Shown: piece after piece, positions 57,205 through 61,812 of the stretch
Layout: every line of letters starts with the position of its first letter
How positions within the stretch are numbered: position 1 is the stretch's first letter
From: an uncultured Acidobacteriota bacterium
GTDB lineage: Bacteria > Acidobacteriota > Thermoanaerobaculia > Gp7-AA8
Reading direction: 5' to 3'
Length of the DNA: 61,812 nt
NCBI GenBank assembly: GCA_937870635.1
Contig: CALMZP010000099.1
Coordinates: 1 to 61,812 of the forward strand
Notes under the pieces: generated by a model
The model's database searches: none
Told to the model about the DNA's origin: nothing
Seen by the model: the letters and a program-made list of their open reading frames with translations, nothing else
Translations under genes and position numbers: made by a program

Positions 57205-58494
57205 ATGGGTAAACAGTCCGAATCATTCTTCGAACGGGCGAAGGAGGTCATGCCGGGAGGGGTGAACTCTCCGGTTCGCGCATTTCGCGGTGTGGGCGGC
57301 ACGCCGCGGTTCATCGAGCAGGCGCAGGGTTCGCGCCTCTTCGACGCGGACAACCTTCAGTACATCGATTGCGTCGGCTCGTGGGGGCCGATGATTCTCG
57401 GCCATGGACATCGTTATGTCGTCGAAGCGGTGAAGAAGGCGGCCACGAAGGGCTTCTCCTTCGGCGCGCCGACCATCGGCGAGGTGGAGCTGGCGGAGAT
57501 GATCATCGCCGCGGTGCCGAGCATCGAGATGGTGCGCCTCGTCACTTCCGGTACCGAAGCGACGATGAGCGCGCTGCGTCTGGCGCGCGCGGCGACGGGA
57601 CGCAAGAAGATCATGAAGTTCGACGGCGGCTATCACGGTCACGTCGATTCGCTTCTCGTAAAGGCCGGTTCCGGTGGGGCGACGTTCAACGTTCCCGACT
57701 CGGCCGGCGTCCCGGAAGAAGTGACGAAGCTGACGATCAGCGTTCCCTACAACGATCTCGACGCGGTCCGCGCGGCGATCGACGGCGAGGTCGCGGCGAT
57801 CATCGTCGAGCCGGTGGCCGGCAACATGGGCTGCGTTCCCCCGGCCGAAGGATTCCTGCAGGGTCTCCGCAAAATCTGCGACGACAACGGCGCGCTGTTG
57901 ATCCTCGACGAAGTCATGACCGGATTCCGCGTGTCGTATGGCGGCGCGCAGGCGTTGTACGGAGTGAGGCCGGATATCACCACGCTCGGCAAGATCATCG
58001 GCGGCGGGATGCCGATCGGCGCCTACGGCGGCTCACGCAAGCTGATGGAGCTCGTCTCGCCGCTGGGACCGATGTACCAGGCCGGCACGCTCGCCGGAAA
58101 TCCCGTTGCCGTGGCCGCCGGGAAAGCAACGCTCGGTGTCCTCAAGAACTCGTCGATCTACCAGGATCTCGAAGAGCGCAGCGCGGAGTTCGAGGCGGGT
58201 GTGAAGGCCGCCGCCGAAAAGCACGGCGTCCCGATGACGCTCAACCGTGTCGGCTCGATGTGGACGATGTTCTTCACCGAAGGCCCGGTCACCGACTGGC
58301 TCTCCGCCGACCAATCGAATCGCCAAGCATTCGGAAAGTTCTTTCACTTCATGCTCGCCGAAGGCGTGTACCTGCCGCCGTCGCAGCTGGAGGCGGCGTT
58401 CTTCTCCGCCGCGCACGCGAAGAAGGACATCCTGCAGCTGATCGAGCGCGCAGATCGCGCGCTGAAGAAGGTGGCGTGGGAGTTTTATAGCTAG
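57205..58494 (+). CDS. hemL: Glutamate-1-semialdehyde 2,1-aminomutase
   Basis: The 429-residue enzyme has MPGGVNSPVRAFRGVGGTP at 16-34, MILGHGHRYVVEAVKKAATK, LVTSGTEATMSALRLARAAT at 112-131, KFDGGYHGHVDSLLVKAGSG, ILDEVMTGFRV and the PLP lysine Lys263 in LGKIIGGGMPIGAYGG. It makes 5-aminolevulinate from glutamate-1-semialdehyde in the C5 pathway of tetrapyrrole synthesis. The start is the ATG at 57205; the large open frame upstream (to 56770) is antisense-shadow and repeat. No other hem gene is nearby. Confidence 0.97.
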   Translation: MGKQSESFFERAKEVMPGGVNSPVRAFRGVGGTPRFIEQAQGSRLFDADNLQYIDCVGSWGPMILGHGHRYVVEAVKKAATKGFSFGAPTIGEVELAEMIIAAVPSIEMVRLVTSGTEATMSALRLARAATGRKKIMKFDGGYHGHVDSLLVKAGSGGATFNVPDSAGVPEEVTKLTISVPYNDLDAVRAAIDGEVAAIIVEPVAGNMGCVPPAEGFLQGLRKICDDNGALLILDEVMTGFRVSYGGAQALYGVRPDITTLGKIIGGGMPIGAYGGSRKLMELVSPLGPMYQAGTLAGNPVAVAAGKATLGVLKNSSIYQDLEERSAEFEAGVKAAAEKHGVPMTLNRVGSMWTMFFTEGPVTDWLSADQSNRQAFGKFFHFMLAEGVYLPPSQLEAAFFSAAHAKKDILQLIERADRALKKVAWEFYS

Positions 58495-58590
58495 TGGAAA
58501 TGGAGCCGCGGGCGATCCCGCCCGCCGCTCCACCAGGCCGGCGTTCTTACGTGACTCAGTGGAGCGCGGGCGACCTCGCCCGCGTCTCTC
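58495..58590. repeat. Two tandem hairpins of the GGAGCGCGGGCGACCTCGCC family
   Basis: The unit GTGGAGCGCGGGCGACCTCG occurs with variation at 58501-58530 (GGAGCCGCGGGCGATCCCGC) and 58558-58584, separated by CCACCAGGCCGG-type text. Relatives are at 38763-38795 and 41810-41880. It follows the hemL stop and precedes the large secreted-protein gene. Confidence 0.75.
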
Positions 58591-58621
58591 AAGCAACGCA
58601 ATATCTAAGTAAAATACCGGC

Positions 58622-60904
58622 ATGCGCCCACTCCTTGCCGCAGTGGTTTTCGCATTCTCAGCCGCGTCTCTGCTTGCCGCCCGGTTCGACGTCATGGCTG
58701 CGGGTGAGCCCGTCCCCGATGCGGAGATCTGCATCGCGTCGATCCCTGCGGACGGCACATTCGTTCAGAAGCTCTTCGCGACGTCCGATCTGCGCTGCAG
58801 TTCCGCCTCGGGGGAAATCGATCTCGGAGCGGGGAAGTGGCAGGTCATCGCTCGGAAAGGCAACGATCTCGTCAGCGCCTCGGCCCTCGTGATGACGGCC
58901 GAAGATGCGAAGCGCGGTTCGCGTCACAAAATCGACGTCGTTGCCGCGGGCACGCTCGATCTCAGCAGATGGGATGTGTTCGATGGTGAGCGACGGTTTA
59001 TCTACGTCACGAGCACGGCCGCCGCAATCCCGCTGGACCGCGAAGCGGTGGTTCCCGCGGGTGTAACGCTCGTGCCTCTGGCGGTCAAGACGGGGGAAAT
59101 CACGTTTGTCGGCGGACCACTCACGATTTCGGCGGGAAGCCGGGAAGGTGTAGAGCGCAAACCACGCGGAGAAGACCGCACGGATCTTGTCGTTCCAGTG
59201 ACGTTCCAGTCACTCCCGGACGGGAAAGCGGAGCCGCCGGCATTCATCGCGATCGACGCAAAAGGAAGGGAGCACCGGCCCGCCATCGCTCCGGGCATTC
59301 CCGGCGCACCAGGCACCTCTCTGCTGTTTTTTCGCCATCTCTCAATCGGTTCAGGGAAAGTTCAACTATCGGGCCGGCGCTGGAAGGCGGCGACGGCCGA
59401 CGTCGCCGCACTCGATCGGCCGGTGACGACTCTGCATTCCGGCCTCGATGCGCAAACGACGACGAAACTCATCGTCCACTGGTGGACGCCTGTCGATCTG
59501 GCCACTTTTCGCCCACCGATCACCCCCGACGAATGTAAAGCGGTTGCCGATCCATTTCAGCGCCCTCCATCGGAGCGGCTCGACGGATTTCTGGCGGTGC
59601 TCTCGCGGTGCCGCGACCCGCGAAAACCGGCGGATCCAGGCACACCCCGCTGCGTGGAGATCGGGAGGCGCAACCTGCCGGAGAACGAGCTGCGCGGAAC
59701 GATCGAGTTCGAGGACGTCGCCGCGGGCGATTACTCACTCAGCTTTTCCTATCGCGATCTGCCGCCAGTGTCGATGAAAGCGACAGCCCGTCCGCTGGAG
59801 ATCAGCGAGATGGATGCAGAGATCCGCTACGTGACGTTCTTCGGAACGGTGACGAGGGGAGGCGACCCGCTGCACGCCACGGTCTTCGGAGCGACCTCCG
59901 ATCCTGACACGGGCCGATACGTCGCGGTCATGACACGGCTTCCGGGGCCGTATCCACAAGCGGTCTCTCCGTGCGATGGATCTTCGCCTTATCGATTCGT
60001 GCCGCTCGATCCGCCGAGAGAGAACGTGGCGTTCGACATCGACGTCCCTATGAACAAGATCGACGTCGACGTGACGGACGCGAAGACCGGACTGCCCGTC
60101 AAGGAGGCAGTCATCACACTCGCAGCCATCAAGGATGAGAAGGAGCGGTCCGCGCACTTCGCGGGGCCATTCGGCAAAGCCGACGAAAAGGGCCACCTCA
60201 CCGTGGGTCCGGTTCTGACGAACCAGAAACTTCTGATTTGCGCGCGTCACGACGATTACGCGGCGAAATGCGCAGAATCGTTCGAGATGGGCGAGACGCG
60301 TGAGAAGACCTTGCACTTCGCCCTCGATCGGATCACAAAGCGGTACGGTCAGGTTCAGGCTTCCGGACCGTTTACCAACGGTGAGGTGATCTGGTTCGAT
60401 CTCACCGGTAAAGTCACTGAGCTGATCCGGAAGTTCGAGCCGGACGGACGGTTCGCTTATACGCGTACCCACGGACCTGACGAGATCGTCGTCGTCTCTT
60501 CCAGTACGACGCCGCTTTTCATCTTCCGGCACCCGCAGCTTCGCGACGATCAAGTGTTCGACATCAGCATTCCGGCCGGCCGAGTGAGATCGTTGACCAT
60601 ACGACTTTCGGATCGCTGGCCGGGCAAGTTCGCGTGGGGGACGGTTCAGATCGGCGATCTCGTCGTGCCCATCAACGCACTGGCGTGGCATCTCCGCAAG
60701 CGGCAGAGCGTGATCTCGACAACCGTCACACCCGGGGGCTCGCTGCTTCTGAGCGATTTGCTCGAAACTGGTCCGATCACAGCGATTCTCGTGATCCCTC
60801 CCGGTGCCTCCATCGGCGACGGCGACTACGCGTACGCGCCGGAGCGCGCGGCCTTTCCGCGGCAGCTCGTGGGAGATCGAACCGAGGTTGTGTTCGAACC
60901 GTAA
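58622..60904 (+). CDS. Large secreted beta-rich protein, unknown function
   Basis: The 760-residue product has a signal peptide (MRPLLAAVVFAFSAASLLA) and no further membrane segment. It is built of beta-sandwich-like modules: an N-terminal part with AEICIASIPADG, a middle with carboxypeptidase-regulatory-like segments (FFGTVTRGGDPLHATVFGA at about 400-420 and DVDVTDAKTGLPVKEAVITL at about 478-498), and a final part with SLTIRLSDRWPGKFAWG. CarboxypepD_reg-like modules are common in surface proteins. No enzyme motif is seen. It is a single gene between repeat elements. Confidence 0.75.
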   Translation: MRPLLAAVVFAFSAASLLAARFDVMAAGEPVPDAEICIASIPADGTFVQKLFATSDLRCSSASGEIDLGAGKWQVIARKGNDLVSASALVMTAEDAKRGSRHKIDVVAAGTLDLSRWDVFDGERRFIYVTSTAAAIPLDREAVVPAGVTLVPLAVKTGEITFVGGPLTISAGSREGVERKPRGEDRTDLVVPVTFQSLPDGKAEPPAFIAIDAKGREHRPAIAPGIPGAPGTSLLFFRHLSIGSGKVQLSGRRWKAATADVAALDRPVTTLHSGLDAQTTTKLIVHWWTPVDLATFRPPITPDECKAVADPFQRPPSERLDGFLAVLSRCRDPRKPADPGTPRCVEIGRRNLPENELRGTIEFEDVAAGDYSLSFSYRDLPPVSMKATARPLEISEMDAEIRYVTFFGTVTRGGDPLHATVFGATSDPDTGRYVAVMTRLPGPYPQAVSPCDGSSPYRFVPLDPPRENVAFDIDVPMNKIDVDVTDAKTGLPVKEAVITLAAIKDEKERSAHFAGPFGKADEKGHLTVGPVLTNQKLLICARHDDYAAKCAESFEMGETREKTLHFALDRITKRYGQVQASGPFTNGEVIWFDLTGKVTELIRKFEPDGRFAYTRTHGPDEIVVVSSSTTPLFIFRHPQLRDDQVFDISIPAGRVRSLTIRLSDRWPGKFAWGTVQIGDLVVPINALAWHLRKRQSVISTTVTPGGSLLLSDLLETGPITAILVIPPGASIGDGDYAYAPERAAFPRQLVGDRTEVVFEP

Positions 60905-60938
60905 GAACCGCTGTCATCCCGACGGCGCGGTCTTTGTT

Positions 60939-61034
60939 CACGTCACCCTGAGCCGCGGAGACGGCGAAGGGCCTCAAAATGCGCAGCTTTCGCATCTTGA
61001 GGCCCTTCGGCGTCTCCGCGCCTCAGGGTGACGT
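60939..61034. repeat. CACGTCACCCTGAG palindrome, near-perfect, not flanked by 7-base arrays
   Basis: The left arm starts CACGTCACCCTGAGCCGCGG and the right arm ends GCCTCAGGGTGACGTG; the two arms of about 43 bases pair with few mismatches around a short AGCTTT-type centre. It is the fourth copy of the family at 1909-2001, 6592-6673 and 28082-28176, and lies in the convergent spacer between the secreted protein and the cyclodeaminase gene. Confidence 0.9.
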
Positions 61035-61048
61035 GGGCTCGTTTCTCC

Positions 61049-61812
61049 TTACAACCCTGAGCGGAGCTGTTCCAGAATCTCTTTCTCGGCCTCGGTGTGC
61101 AGGCGCTGCGCGCGCAGCCACGCTTTGTCGGCGCGCTTGAGCAGCTCTTCCTTGCGCGGATCGGAGAGCCCCGCCAGGTTGATGCACACGTTCTGATACG
61201 CACCCGCCGCCGCGGCGCGCGCCACCTGCGCCCCGACGCCGGCGTCGGAGAGCGACGCCTGCAATCCGATTCGTCCGACTTCCTTGCAGAGCTCGATCAC
61301 TTCGGGGCATTTCTCGAGGACGCCGAGGGGCACTTCTGAGGCGCCGACCGTCGCATCCGCGAGCGCCACGTCGCGCACCTTCTGCTCCTCGGGCGTTCCC
61401 TTCGGCAGGCGCATCGCGTCGAGGAGGCGGTCGAAAGCAGCCGTGTCGGCGTCGACCGCCGCGAGAAGCTGGTCCTTGAGCTGCTGGGAACGCGTGGCGA
61501 TGCGATCGAGATCCTGCTGTCGGTCCTCGAAGCCCTTCTTCTCGTGAGAGAGGACGGCGACCATCGCCGCCAGCCCGGCGCCGAGTGCGCCGGCGAGCGC
61601 GGAGACGGAGCCGCCGCCGGGAGCGGGGGAGTTGCTCGACAGCTCGTCGGCGAATTCGCGCAGCGACAGGGAGACGAGGCGCGCGTTGTCATGCGCAAGC
61701 CGGTATTCGATCACCCGCTCCTTCGGATCGAACTCCTTGACCTCCGAAAGTCCGAGCGTGCGGATCGCCGTATGCACGAGCGCCGACTCGGAAACCCCCG
61801 TGGGCCGTCCCA
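61049..61812 (-). CDS. Formiminotransferase-cyclodeaminase, C-terminal (cyclodeaminase) part
   Basis: The minus-strand frame runs off the right edge: codons upstream of the apparent start at 61777 continue as GRPTGVSESALVHTAIRTLG, so the gene extends beyond the window. The part seen (about 254 residues) is the cyclodeaminase domain: REFADELSSNSPAPGGGSVS, ALAGALGAGLAAMVAVLSHE and GAYQNVCINLAGL. FTCD enzymes take formimino groups from formiminoglutamate to tetrahydrofolate and release ammonia in histidine degradation. The upstream linker suggests fusion to a formiminotransferase domain outside the window. Confidence 0.92.
   Translation of the reverse strand, partial: GRPTGVSESALVHTAIRTLGLSEVKEFDPKERVIEYRLAHDNARLVSLSLREFADELSSNSPAPGGGSVSALAGALGAGLAAMVAVLSHEKKGFEDRQQDLDRIATRSQQLKDQLLAAVDADTAAFDRLLDAMRLPKGTPEEQKVRDVALADATVGASEVPLGVLEKCPEVIELCKEVGRIGLQASLSDAGVGAQVARAAAAGAYQNVCINLAGLSDPRKEELLKRADKAWLRAQRLHTEAEKEILEQLRSGL

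Overview
The window reads as a chromosomal contig of a high-GC, Gram-negative-type bacterium, most likely a member of the Acidobacteriota (inference). Supporting signs are a Ser/Thr kinase with a TolB/PD40-like propeller tail, a second membrane Ser/Thr kinase, many lipoproteins, several PilZ proteins, and a DUF1549/DUF1553 plus DUF1501 pair. Genes are dense, on both strands, and many neighbours overlap by ATGA, GTGA or TTGA. No rRNA, tRNA, CRISPR array, prophage or transposase gene was recognised.

The first ~970 bases look foreign: two truncated genes of a peptide/nickel-type ABC transporter on the minus strand, joined inside coding sequence to a truncated plus-strand gene of the main genome. 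This is probably a chimeric assembly joint.

Layout of the rest: (1) 2.1-4.5 kb, a coupled cassette of lipoprotein, coiled-coil protein and HELGH metalloprotease. (2) 4.6-11.9 kb, a DEAD-box helicase, a glycine-zipper protein, a zinc-ribbon/LemA/M48 protease operon and an exported triple-repeat lipoprotein. (3) 12-18.8 kb, a creatininase-like enzyme, an operon of DEAD-box helicase, OSBS/NSAR (menC family) and GNAT acyltransferase, and PEP carboxylase. (4) 19-31 kb, a signalling-rich stretch: zinc-ribbon membrane protein, Ser/Thr kinase coupled to an MshEN-like protein, PilZ proteins, response regulator, hybrid histidine kinase, ABC-F ATPase and a LuxR-type regulator. (5) 31-41.8 kb, a methyltransferase remnant, a kinase with propeller, an MFS carrier, a PycTM/DUF5706 membrane protein, a GH42-like glycosidase, and an acyltransferase coupled to a double PilZ protein. 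(6) 41.9-51 kb, aconitase, a GHL10 lipoprotein, an aminotransferase, an EVE / macro / CDP-alcohol phosphatidyltransferase operon, a cold-shock protein, and a thioesterase/endonuclease III pair. (7) 51-61.8 kb, DUF1549/DUF1501 proteins, a glycosyltransferase plus polyprenyl-phosphate sugar transferase pair, hemL, a large secreted protein, and the cyclodeaminase end of a formiminotransferase-cyclodeaminase.

The most unusual aspect is the intergenic DNA. At least thirteen spacers are filled by short tandem repeats with a strict 7-base period, where the word differs between loci (for example ATTTTGG, CGTTAAC, GAGTGAC, GGACCCT) and the left array is the reverse complement of the right one, so each locus can fold into a long hairpin. 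Three of these enclose a second element, a ~80-95 base palindrome ending in ACGTCAYCCTGAG-type sequence, which also occurs once alone. Further palindrome families and one perfect 45-base-arm hairpin sit in other spacers. Together they form a repeat layer that needs an explanation and is the best candidate in this window for something undescribed.
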